Shown here piece by piece: positions 1 through 7,742 of a DNA stretch of 47,192 bases. A program made the translations under genes and the position numbers. Under the pieces are notes generated by a model. It ran no database searches. It had not been told where the DNA came from and was given only the letters and a program-made list of their open reading frames with translations. Origin of the DNA: Gemmatimonadota bacterium. GTDB taxonomy: Bacteria; Latescibacterota; UBA2968. Positions within the stretch are counted from its first letter, which is position 1, and every line of letters begins with the position of its first letter. The stretch is taken from positions 1-47,192 of the forward strand of contig VXRD01000024.1 of NCBI GenBank assembly GCA_009838845.1, read 5' to 3'.

Positions 1-300
1 AGGCATGTTAATGCCAAATCGCACACATCCTGAAGGCCGATCACAAAATGCCCGGGCACTGCGTGTAAAATCTTCTACAGTGCAAAGTGCGTTTTCAGCT
101 TTTTGTTTCAGAAATTCGCCAGCCGGGGTAAGGTGCATACCCCTCGATGTGCGAATAAATAGTTCCACATTGAGTTCTTCTTCCAGTCCTCTGATGTGTG
201 AACTGACCGAGGAAGGTGAGATGAACAATTTTTGTGCTGCACGGGTGAGGTTTTGCTCGCTGGCAACCGCGATAAATGTGCGTAAATGATAAAGTTCCAT
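1..300 (-). CDS. LysR-family transcriptional regulator, N-terminal part (cut by window edge)
   Basis: The reverse strand from 300 reads an open frame of 100 codons that runs off the left edge of the window. Residues 1-60 form a typical LysR winged helix-turn-helix: it opens MELYHLRTFIAVA, continues with NLTRAAQKLFISPSSVSSHI as the helix-turn-helix, and then LEEELNVELFIR. The effector-binding domain lies outside the window, so the ligand cannot be inferred. The gene is divergent from the rhodanese gene at 429 across a 128-bp AT-rich gap, the usual LysR arrangement in which the neighbour is a likely target. That regulatory link is inference. Confidence 0.88.
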   Translation of the reverse strand, partial: MELYHLRTFIAVASEQNLTRAAQKLFISPSSVSSHIRGLEEELNVELFIRTSRGMHLTPAGEFLKQKAENALCTVEDFTRSARAFCDRPSGCVRFGINMP

Positions 301-428
301 TTGCGTTCAGAATTTCTGAATGAAGGATTTGGGAAGTGCAAATAGCCGAAAAAATGGATTTTGATTATAATATAAAAATAACACGATGTGCGCTTCTTTA
401 ATTTTTTATATCATTCCTGGAGGTTGCG
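301..428. promoter_or_regulatory. Divergent LysR/rhodanese intergenic region
   Basis: This AT-rich gap separates two divergent genes. A TATAAT hexamer lies at 366-371 on the plus strand, but no good -35 box is visible 16-18 bp upstream. A ribosome binding site GGAGG at 419-423 precedes the rhodanese ATG. A LysR operator is expected here but I could not identify a clear T-N11-A palindrome. Confidence 0.4.
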
Positions 429-836
429 ATGACAGCTTTTTCCCGCGTTTGTGAAACACCACCAGCTTCGCCTGATAAGATACGAGAATACTTCTCATAT
501 AAGTTGCGATGTGAGACCGATCCGTTTGATGTGAATGCGGATCTGGAAAATGGAATCAATAGTTTTGCGCTTATTGATGTCCGCGGTAAAGAAGCCTATC
601 TCAACGGTCACGCTGCTGGCGCTATTCACATTGATCACAATGATATGACCGAAGAGCGAATGGCCGAGTTTCCCAAAGACCGACTGCTCGTGGTGTACTG
701 CTGGGGACCGGGGTGTAACGGCGCGACAAAAGCCGCTGTGAAATTGAGTGCCTTGGGATTTTCCGTAAAAGAAATGATCGGCGGGATTACCTATTGGAAA
801 GAGGAGGGATATCCAATAATATCAGGTGTGATGTAA
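429..836 (+). CDS. Rhodanese-like domain protein
   Basis: The product is a 135-residue single-domain rhodanese homologue, predicted to be cytoplasmic because no signal peptide is seen. The family motif ALIDVRGKEAYLNGHAAGAIHI covers residues 47-68. The active-site loop CWGPGCN follows a VVY strand at residues 91-97, so the catalytic cysteine is probably Cys91, with a second Cys96 in the loop. Rhodanese domains carry persulfide sulfur or act as sulfur or redox sensors; the substrate is not determinable here. The start is supported by GGAGG seven bases upstream. It converges on the sulfatase gene and shares a bidirectional terminator with it. Confidence 0.85.
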   Translation: MTAFSRVCETPPASPDKIREYFSYKLRCETDPFDVNADLENGINSFALIDVRGKEAYLNGHAAGAIHIDHNDMTEERMAEFPKDRLLVVYCWGPGCNGATKAAVKLSALGFSVKEMIGGITYWKEEGYPIISGVM

Positions 837-848
837 AATAAAAGAAAA

Positions 849-878
849 CCAGACACCATACAGTGTCTGGTTTTTTTT
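849..878. terminator. Bidirectional intrinsic terminator
   Basis: An inverted repeat CCAGACAC / GTGTCTGG with a short loop is flanked by AAAA on the left and eight T on the right. It lies between the convergent rhodanese and sulfatase genes and can stop transcription from both sides. Confidence 0.85.
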
Positions 879-891
879 GACCCTATCTGTT

Positions 892-2433
892 CTAATGACC
901 GGGATAATCGTCAAAATCTCGTGCGAGATCATCGCTGATCACTTTGGGAGCGTATAGAGGTGTATCGACTTCGACCAATTTGCCGTCGCCTCGCAGAATT
1001 TGATTGGGGGTTTGCATTTTTACACGCGCTGGATATTTTGCGCGCAATTCAGCAGTTTGCTTTTCGCGGAGGGCTCCCACCTCGTCAAAGTCAAATCCAT
1101 CCAGTACCGCTTCCCTCAGCGCTTTTAAGTCGGCATTATCGGGATCATGTTTTAGCAAATTGCGTTGCTCGTCGGGATCGGTTTCCATATCAAAGGCGAG
1201 GTCTTCACAGTCTCGAAATGCGATATATTTATACTTTTTGGAGCGTATCATCCGAAACTCTGAGCCTTTGCCCCAGCGCGGATTTAGTGATTCGGTAATC
1301 ACGCCTGCGCGGTTATTGAGTGCGGCACTCGTTTCTCCTTTTAATCTATCTGTCAAATCCACACCATCCACACCATCTGGACAATTTAGACCCGCCAATC
1401 CACAAAGTGTGGGGAAGAGGTCGGCGAGGCTTACGGGTGTGCGTATTTCTCGCGCGTTCAGGCTACCGTTGCGGTGTTCGGGAAGCGAAAAGATGAAAGG
1501 CACGTGAGCGGCTGCTTCGTGCCAGGTATTTTTCCACCATATTCCGTGTTCGCCCACCAGTTCTCCGTGATCGGATGTATATACAATGACTGTGTTATCC
1601 AAAAATCCATCGCGGTCGAGTAAGGCCAGAAAATCGCCCAGAATTTCGTCCAAAAAATCGACTGCTGCAAAATAAGCTGCTCGCGCTTTCATCATTTCAT
1701 CTTCGGCGATCTCTTCGGTACGAAATCCCCTGATTGCGCCCACAGTCATCGGATGGTCGGCACTATCGCCGGTGCGGCGCACCCAGGGTGGTGTTACCCC
1801 TTCGGGATAATAACGGTCAAAAAATCGCTTCGGCGCGGTTAGTGGGAAGTGAGGGCGGCTAAATGATGTATAGACCAGCCACGGTTTATCGGGATTGGCA
1901 TGGCGATGTTCGCGCAGCCACGCAAGCGATTCGCGCGCAATCATATTTTCTTGTAAGAGTGATTCGGGTACCTCGCTGATTCCCGCATCGACTGTGCGCG
2001 TCCGCAAACCATCTCCTGTTTTGTGCAATGGATCGGGCTGATGGGAACAGGGACCACCAAAATCGCCATAAGGCCGCGCGCCAAATCCGGCGTGTTGCAA
2101 AGATCCGCCCAAATGGGTTTTGCCCACGACCGCTGTTTTATATCCATTGGCTTGAAAATGACTGCCAAAAGTTGGCAAATCGGGGTCCAAAATCGACCCA
2201 TTGGTCCACGCGCCACACCGATGGGCGTGCCGCCCTGTCAGCATTGATATACGGCTTGGTGTACACAGCGGCATCTGACAATAGGCCGCGTCAAAGTTGA
2301 CGCCTTGTGCGATCAAACCGTCCAATGTGGGTGTGTGGCAGGGTTCACCACCCTGGTCGCGGCTGCGCGCCGACAAAAAACGAAAACTGTGTTCATCACT
2401 GTGCAAAATCAGGATATTCGGACGTTGGGACAT
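892..2433 (-). CDS. Sulfatase (type I, formylglycine-dependent)
   Basis: The 513-residue protein belongs to the arylsulfatase/alkaline-phosphatase superfamily and should hydrolyse a sulfate ester. The N-terminus RPNILILHSDEH holds the first metal aspartate (about D13). CTPSR at residues 57-61 is the CxPSR signature whose cysteine is converted to formylglycine, followed by the expected LTGRHAHRCG. A second metal-site segment YTSDHGELVGEHG is present further on. No signal peptide is visible, so the enzyme appears cytoplasmic, or else the substrate is imported. A strong AGGAGGG site precedes the ATG. It lies 70 bp downstream of the EamA transporter gene on the same strand, so they may be co-transcribed. 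The natural substrate is unknown. Confidence 0.93.
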   Translation of the reverse strand: MSQRPNILILHSDEHSFRFLSARSRDQGGEPCHTPTLDGLIAQGVNFDAAYCQMPLCTPSRISMLTGRHAHRCGAWTNGSILDPDLPTFGSHFQANGYKTAVVGKTHLGGSLQHAGFGARPYGDFGGPCSHQPDPLHKTGDGLRTRTVDAGISEVPESLLQENMIARESLAWLREHRHANPDKPWLVYTSFSRPHFPLTAPKRFFDRYYPEGVTPPWVRRTGDSADHPMTVGAIRGFRTEEIAEDEMMKARAAYFAAVDFLDEILGDFLALLDRDGFLDNTVIVYTSDHGELVGEHGIWWKNTWHEAAAHVPFIFSLPEHRNGSLNAREIRTPVSLADLFPTLCGLAGLNCPDGVDGVDLTDRLKGETSAALNNRAGVITESLNPRWGKGSEFRMIRSKKYKYIAFRDCEDLAFDMETDPDEQRNLLKHDPDNADLKALREAVLDGFDFDEVGALREKQTAELRAKYPARVKMQTPNQILRGDGKLVEVDTPLYAPKVISDDLARDFDDYPGH

Positions 2434-2503
2434 AAACCCTCCTTGATCAATTATTTGTGGAATCGGATTAAACTAATGTCAAATGCGTAGCGTGTAAAGC
2501 GGT

Positions 2504-3424
2504 TCAAGCAACGCTCTGGGGCTTTTTTTGTTGTACAATCAAGCCCGCGATGATCAACGTCAGTCCGACATAAGTGGAGGGAAATATGTCTTCTCCTACC
2601 AAAAAGTGGATAAAGACGAGGGATAAGAATGGGGACAAAAAAATCAAATTTCCGATTCGCGCCGTGTGATCAGTAAGCTTCATCGCCGACAACCACAGGA
2701 CAAATGTTATGCCCATTTCAAATAAGCCGACGTAAATAGCGCCGCCTAACCCCTGTATATTGACCCGCATATCTGAAAATGCAATGCAGATTGTCAGAAC
2801 AAAAGGCAATGCAAAAACAAAATTCAAAAACATTCCCACAACCGGGTCTCGTGTATCCCGTTTGTTGAAGATCCAGTACAGTGCCCACAAGAAACTGCTG
2901 AAAAGAGCCAGTCCCACTCCCTGGGGATTGGAAAATCGAAATCCCATTATATCGCCCCGAGTAGAAATCACAAATACCCCCGCATAACTCACAGTCCCGC
3001 CGATCACATCCCAAAGGGTCAGTTTTTGTTTTAAAAGGGGAATAGACAACAGGGCCAGCGCTATTGCCCAGGTGTAATTCAGTGGTTGTGCTTCCTGAGC
3101 GGGCAGCAGGTCATAAGCGCGAAGCAATACCAGATAGTAGGCACATGGATTGAGCAACCCCAATCCGAGGGATTGCAAATACTGCCGTCGCGTACACAAA
3201 AAAACCGCCGACCATTTGCCCTGAACCATTAAAATCAGGCCCAGAACAATGGACGACGCAAGTACAGCGTAGAACAAAAGTTGGATAGGATCTAAAACGC
3301 GTAGCGATAACTTAAATGCCGTGGCCGCCGTTGACCACAGAAAGACGGCAGATATTGCGTAGAGATATGCCTGTTGTTGGGGGAGACGCAAGGGGGAGCT
3401 TACGTCTTGCGTCTTACGTCTCAC
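2504..3424 (-). CDS. EamA/DMT-family membrane transporter
   Basis: The 306-residue protein has about ten hydrophobic segments arranged as two EamA repeats, the first beginning AYLYAISAVFLWSTAATAFK and the second around GLALFSSFLWALYWIFNKR. These proteins are drug/metabolite transporters of the inner membrane; the substrate is not predictable. The annotated start is a GTG only 9 bp after the ftsZ stop, and the first dozen codons lie in a short intergenic repeat (RRKTQDV). A later start such as the TTG at 3391 is therefore possible. It sits at the tail of the dcw operon and may be read through from ftsZ. Confidence 0.85.
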   Translation of the reverse strand: MRRKTQDVSSPLRLPQQQAYLYAISAVFLWSTAATAFKLSLRVLDPIQLLFYAVLASSIVLGLILMVQGKWSAVFLCTRRQYLQSLGLGLLNPCAYYLVLLRAYDLLPAQEAQPLNYTWAIALALLSIPLLKQKLTLWDVIGGTVSYAGVFVISTRGDIMGFRFSNPQGVGLALFSSFLWALYWIFNKRDTRDPVVGMFLNFVFALPFVLTICIAFSDMRVNIQGLGGAIYVGLFEMGITFVLWLSAMKLTDHTARIGNLIFLSPFLSLVFIHFLVGEDIFPSTYVGLTLIIAGLIVQQKKPQSVA

Positions 3425-3430
3425 GTCTTA
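3399..3430 (-). repeat. Degenerate AAGACGT/GAGACGT heptamer repeat
   Basis: On the minus strand four near-identical heptamers of the form (A/G)AGACGT follow each other directly after the ftsZ stop codon. Related short tracts occur at other gene ends in this window (10331-10350, 17640-17655, 21975-21990, 32474-32493, 37931-37945). Here the tract supplies the GTG start and first codons of the EamA gene. Confidence 0.65.
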
Positions 3431-3432
3431 TT

Positions 3433-4653
3433 TTATCCTTCCTTTTGTCTGCGAAGAAATGTAGGGTATTGTAGATCGTTTAGAGATATGGTGTCGATTT
3501 TGGGTTTTTCTTCGGGTTTTTCCTCGGGTTTTTCCTCGGGTTTTTCCTCGAGTTTTTCCTCGGGTACTTCCTCTGTATCAAGCTCAGTATTCTCAGATTC
3601 AATTTTGCGTATAAAGGCTGGAATATCTGTGCTAACAGTAGGCTCGGGTGTGAATTTTGAGTAAGAAATGTTCGCATTGGGCTTCGGTGGTGATCCAGTA
3701 TTAAAGCCCGTGGCAATAACTGTGACGCGCATTTCGTCCCCGAGGTTATCATCGAGTACCGTACCCCATATAATATTGGCTTCGTGGCCCACGGCATCGG
3801 TTATGAGATTCACAGCTTTATCCATTTCAAACAGCTTCAGTTCGCTGCTGGCGGAAATATTAACCAGCACCCCCTGAGCACCCGCAACAGATACATTGTC
3901 GAGCAATGGGCTATTCAATGCTTTTTCGGCTGCTGTAATCGCCCGATTTTCGCCAGAAGCTTCGGCCGTACCCATCAGTGCATCGCCGCCGGCTTGCATT
4001 ACCGTACGCACGTCATTAAAGTCGAGATTCACTTCGCCGGGTATGGTGATCAAATCGGAAATACCCCGCGTGGCCTGCAACAAAATATCATCGGCGATGA
4101 GAAATGCCTCTGTCAGTGTTGTATCTTCTGAGCTGATTTCCAAAAGTCGCTGATTGGGGATAATAATCACTGTATCAGAAGATCTTTTCAGGGAATCAAT
4201 ACCCGCTTGGGCATTGCGCATGCGCGGCATGCCTTCCATTCTAAAAGGCAGGCTCACAATGCCTACAGTGAGCGCGCCTACCTCGCGAGCAATTTCGGCG
4301 ACGGTGGGCGCTGCACCCGTGCCCGTGCCGCCACCCATGCCAGCGGTCACAAAAACCATATCGGACTCAGCCAATGCTTCGGCCACCTCGTCGCGATTTT
4401 CTTCAATGGCCTCTGCACCAATTTCGGGATTGGCACCCGCGCCCAACCCCTTTGTGATATTGCGCCCAATTTGAATGCAATTAGGCGCCTGTGAAAGTTC
4501 GAGATCTTGTTCGTCGGTGTTGATGGCGATAAACTCAACGCCATGCAATCCCGACTCAATCATGCGATTGATCGCATTACCACCTGATCCCCCAACGCCT
4601 ACGACCCGGATTTTGGCCTGGCTATCGGCGTCGACAATAGAAAAAGTTACCAT
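3433..4653 (-). CDS. ftsZ: Cell division GTPase FtsZ
   Basis: This tubulin homologue polymerises at midcell into the Z ring. The start MVTFSIVDAD (4653) is chosen over an upstream in-frame start because AGGGGG lies just before it, giving 406 residues. The nucleotide-binding fold begins with VVGVGGSGGNAINRM, and the GTP signature GGGTGTG is at residues 107-113, followed by the T7-loop region DFNDVRTVM. The C-terminal linker contains six EExP-type tetrapeptides encoded at 3502-3573. The protein ends with the conserved tail peptide LQYPTFLRRQ, which binds FtsA and similar partners. It is the last division gene of the operon, 80 bp after ftsA. Confidence 0.98.
   Translation of the reverse strand: MVTFSIVDADSQAKIRVVGVGGSGGNAINRMIESGLHGVEFIAINTDEQDLELSQAPNCIQIGRNITKGLGAGANPEIGAEAIEENRDEVAEALAESDMVFVTAGMGGGTGTGAAPTVAEIAREVGALTVGIVSLPFRMEGMPRMRNAQAGIDSLKRSSDTVIIIPNQRLLEISSEDTTLTEAFLIADDILLQATRGISDLITIPGEVNLDFNDVRTVMQAGGDALMGTAEASGENRAITAAEKALNSPLLDNVSVAGAQGVLVNISASSELKLFEMDKAVNLITDAVGHEANIIWGTVLDDNLGDEMRVTVIATGFNTGSPPKPNANISYSKFTPEPTVSTDIPAFIRKIESENTELDTEEVPEEKLEEKPEEKPEEKPEEKPKIDTISLNDLQYPTFLRRQKEG
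3502..3573 (-). repeat. 12-bp tandem repeat in the ftsZ linker
   Basis: A 12-bp unit encoding Glu-Glu-Lys-Pro is repeated four times exactly at protein level, with two degenerate units (EEKL, EEVP) before it. It lies in the disordered linker between the GTPase body and the conserved C-terminal peptide, where length changes are tolerated. Confidence 0.85.
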
Positions 4654-4732
4654 GAGAACCCCCTGTTTAAATACATGAGAAATTGATTGACTATTAACGA
4701 TTAGACACAAATTTAGTGGAGATTGAAGATCC

Positions 4733-5953
4733 TTAAAAAAAATCCCGAATCCAGTTTTTCATACGACCAAAAATTGAATTGTGAAAAACGCCGTCATCGG
4801 ATATAAAATTGCCATTTTGGTGAAATAGCCCAAATTGCACCAGCCCAACAGCGGTGGCATAGAGCGGTTCGCTCACGGCATTGGCTCGTCCCGTTATCCC
4901 TCGGGGTTTGCCAATAGTCACGGGTGAGTCAAAAATTTCTTTGGCCAGTTCAGCACAACCCTGGAGCATTGAACCCCCACCTGTGAGTACGATGCCCGCC
5001 CCCAGTAAGTCGGCATAGTCGGTGCGGCGAATCTCCTGATTTATATGTCCAAAAATTTCTTCCATGCGCGCCTCAATAATCGCGGCCATTTTTGTCCGGG
5101 ACACCTTGCGAGAAGGCCTTCCGGCAACACCCGGCACTTCGATCATATCGTTGGGCTTGACCAGTGATTGCAATGCACAGCCGCTTTCTCGTTTCATGTC
5201 TTCGGCTTGTTTCCAGGGCGTGCGCAAACCAATAGCCATATCGTTTGTCACATTTGCTCCCCCCAATCCCACAACGGCTGTATGGCGAATAGCACCATCG
5301 TAAAACACCGCGAGATCGGTCGTGCCACCTCCTACATCGACCAGTGCCACGCCCATTTCCTCTTCGTCAGGTGTCAATACAGCATAACTCGAAGCAATGG
5401 GTTCAAGCACCAGATCCACCACCTCTACACCTGCACGACGGATACTTTTGCAGATATTCTGCGCTGAAGTTACTGCGCCGGTTACAATATGCACATCGAC
5501 TTCGAGTCTCACACCCGACATGCCTATGGGGTCTTTAATACCGGGCTGATCGTCAACTACAAAAGCCTGCGGCAGCACATGAACAATTTCTCGATCCATG
5601 GGAATAGATACCGCTTTGGCTGCTTCAATCGCACGTTCTTCATCATTGGCCGTAATCTCGTTGTCCGGTCCCGAAACGGCCACAACCGCTCGCGTATTCA
5701 CGCTGCGAATATGATCTCCCGCAATGCCCGCATAAACAGCACCGATGCGCGTGCCCGACATTTCCTGCGCTTCTTCTATAGCTGTGCGGATAGATTGCAC
5801 GGTCTTTTCCACATTGATCACCACACCGCGCTTGAGGCCCTGGGAGGGACTGCTGCCCAATCCCGTGATTTTGAGCGTACCATCGTCATCTACTTCAGCT
5901 ACAACAGCACAGATCTTGGTGGAGCCAATATCGAGTCCAACAATCCGATCCAT
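4733..5953 (-). CDS. ftsA: Cell division protein FtsA
   Basis: FtsA is an actin-fold ATPase that tethers FtsZ to the membrane. The chosen start MDRIVGLDIGSTKICAVV has AAAGGGA eight bases upstream; a GTG six codons earlier is less likely. The length is 406 residues. The phosphate-1 motif DIGSTK is at the N-terminus. The phosphate-2 motif VDVGGGTTDLAVF is in the middle, and the adenosine motif LTGGGSMLQG is near the C-terminus. The 1C subdomain lies between them. The C-terminal tail GRMKNWIRDFF is an amphipathic helix suited to membrane binding. It is encoded between ftsQ and ftsZ as usual. Confidence 0.97.
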   Translation of the reverse strand: MDRIVGLDIGSTKICAVVAEVDDDGTLKITGLGSSPSQGLKRGVVINVEKTVQSIRTAIEEAQEMSGTRIGAVYAGIAGDHIRSVNTRAVVAVSGPDNEITANDEERAIEAAKAVSIPMDREIVHVLPQAFVVDDQPGIKDPIGMSGVRLEVDVHIVTGAVTSAQNICKSIRRAGVEVVDLVLEPIASSYAVLTPDEEEMGVALVDVGGGTTDLAVFYDGAIRHTAVVGLGGANVTNDMAIGLRTPWKQAEDMKRESGCALQSLVKPNDMIEVPGVAGRPSRKVSRTKMAAIIEARMEEIFGHINQEIRRTDYADLLGAGIVLTGGGSMLQGCAELAKEIFDSPVTIGKPRGITGRANAVSEPLYATAVGLVQFGLFHQNGNFISDDGVFHNSIFGRMKNWIRDFF

Positions 5954-5981
5954 CGTGTGGGTCCCTTTCACTAATGAACTA

Positions 5982-6797
5982 CTACCGCCTTCCCACGATT
6001 ACTTGATCCCGATAGCGCAGGTCAATATACGCGAGGTCTGTACCAAGTCCAGATGAGGCCTGGGTGTAGGCCCGGAAATTCCGAATCTGCTTTTCGGGGT
6101 TTTCTAAACGCATTCTGAGGGCCAGATCATCAGCCACCAGATAAACCGTAGCAGAATGGGGATTGTCCGTGCAAATTTCTGAAATTTCACGCCAAAACGC
6201 CGGTGTGCGGATTTGCAATGCCGTCACAAATTTCGCCAGAGCACTTGCCCAGGAGCCATCCTTATCTCGTTGTAAATCAATACCCGTCAGAATGGGCAAA
6301 TCCACCTGCGCCGCAGGGGACAGGGGGAAAATTTTGCCAGACTCATCCAGCCCCATCAAACCATTGGGCGTGTTCAACAGTCCAACAGGCTGGCGTTCCT
6401 CAATGCTAATGACCAGTGTTTCCGGTGGTTCTCTGTGTAGCAACACTTTTTTGACCATCGGGTGTTGTGCCACACGTTCTGTTACAGATGTTATATCACA
6501 GGCAAAGAGATTTGTGCCCACCTGCAATTGCGAAAGAGCCAAGATTTCAGTTTCAGACATCAGGGAGTTGCCGAGGACCCGAATATGTGTCATGAGAAAG
6601 AAATCTGAATCTGTTAGCGATGAATAGGCATTTTGGATGCCCACACCCAGCAGGCTCATCAGTGTCATAACAATTACCCAGCGCGCGAATTTTCGCGGAC
6701 GTTTCTGCGGCGCAGGCGTTGTGTTCAGGGTCGTGTTCACCGCGTCCTGTATATTTTTAGACCTGTGAGAGATATAGATTGGTTTATACTCAGACAT
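5982..6797 (-). CDS. ftsQ: Cell division protein FtsQ/DivIB
   Basis: The 271-residue bitopic protein has a basic cytoplasmic N-terminus, then one membrane helix (ARWVIVMTLMSLLGVGI, about residues 38-55). A periplasmic POTRA domain follows, beginning near HIRVLGNSLMSETEILAL, and the beta domain contains ISIEERQPVGLL. FtsQ links early division proteins to FtsL and the septal synthase. The start MSEYKP is preceded by AGGAGGG, which favours it over the longer frame from 6821. It lies 23 bp after murB and 28 bp before ftsA, consistent with one transcript. Confidence 0.92.
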   Translation of the reverse strand: MSEYKPIYISHRSKNIQDAVNTTLNTTPAPQKRPRKFARWVIVMTLMSLLGVGIQNAYSSLTDSDFFLMTHIRVLGNSLMSETEILALSQLQVGTNLFACDITSVTERVAQHPMVKKVLLHREPPETLVISIEERQPVGLLNTPNGLMGLDESGKIFPLSPAAQVDLPILTGIDLQRDKDGSWASALAKFVTALQIRTPAFWREISEICTDNPHSATVYLVADDLALRMRLENPEKQIRNFRAYTQASSGLGTDLAYIDLRYRDQVIVGRR

Positions 6798-6820
6798 AAA
6801 ACCCTCCTGAGAAAAGATCA

Positions 6821-7738
6821 TTATTCACCCAATATCCTTACTTCTGTCTCCAATTCAATTTTGTGAACCTGAAAAACGCGCTTTTGAACCCGCGCAATCA
6901 GCGCGAGTACATCTTCGGTGGAATGCCCACCGAGGTTGACCATAAAATTGGCGTGTACATCCGAAACTTTCACTGCACCTATCGACATCCCTTTACATCC
7001 GGCACTATCGATGAGCGCTCCCGCAGAATGACCTGGTGGATTCTTAAAAATGCACCCTGAACTGCGGTTTGACAGCGGTTGCGTGCTCTTGCGCTCTGCC
7101 AGCATGCGATTCATCTCGGCGGCAATGGTTTTGGGATCGCCTTCTGCAAGTCGGAACCCGGCTTCGACAATGAGCAGATCAGTAGGCAAGTTTGTGTGTC
7201 GATATCCAAAAGAAATGTCGGATTGCTCGAGGTAAATTTCCCGACTCGTTCTGAGATCGACACCGCGCAACCAGTTCACCCGATCCATCGTTTCACCGCC
7301 CCAGGCGCCGGCATTGCCCCATATTGCACCGCCGATGGTGCCGGGGATTCCACACCCAAATTCCAATCCCGTTTTGCCTGCCCGCTGGCATTGTCGAGAT
7401 ACCACCTGCGTGCTTGCACCGGCCTGTATGACGCCCTCATCATCCCCAATCTCAATACGTCGTGCGCCCGTTGTCAGTGAAATGACCAGTCCGTGGAATC
7501 CGCTGTCGCGCACGAGAGTATTCGTTCCCCCACCCAGCGGAAAAATCGGAAGGCCAGCATCTTTGATCAGGGGTACAGCAATGGCCAAATCGCTGAGATC
7601 GGCCGGGGAAAAAAAGAGGTCTGCTGTACCACCCAATCCAAATGTCGTGTGTTTGGCGAGGGATTCATCACGCTTGAGCTTTCCCCGGCATTGGCGTTGA
7701 ATCTCTCTCGCGAGCAAATTGCGTCGTGCATCGTACAT
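6821..7738 (-). CDS. murB: UDP-N-acetylenolpyruvoylglucosamine reductase
   Basis: MurB reduces the enolpyruvyl group to give UDP-MurNAc, using FAD and NADPH in the cytoplasm. The FAD-binding segments TTFGLGG, PLGGGTNTLVRD and GIPGTIGGAIWGNAGAWGGE are all present. The catalytic serine region appears as SSGCIFKNP and the C-terminal glutamate lies in the LETEVRILGE end. Length from MYDARRN is 305 residues, matching the family. The longer open frame from 7828 overlaps murC and is not used. It sits between murC and ftsQ with short spacing. Confidence 0.96.
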   Translation of the reverse strand: MYDARRNLLAREIQRQCRGKLKRDESLAKHTTFGLGGTADLFFSPADLSDLAIAVPLIKDAGLPIFPLGGGTNTLVRDSGFHGLVISLTTGARRIEIGDDEGVIQAGASTQVVSRQCQRAGKTGLEFGCGIPGTIGGAIWGNAGAWGGETMDRVNWLRGVDLRTSREIYLEQSDISFGYRHTNLPTDLLIVEAGFRLAEGDPKTIAAEMNRMLAERKSTQPLSNRSSGCIFKNPPGHSAGALIDSAGCKGMSIGAVKVSDVHANFMVNLGGHSTEDVLALIARVQKRVFQVHKIELETEVRILGE

Positions 7739-7742
7739 TGCC

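Noticed and set aside
5-289. Plus-strand ORF of 94 codons at the left edge
   Set aside because: The opposite strand carries a clear LysR helix-turn-helix over the same bases.
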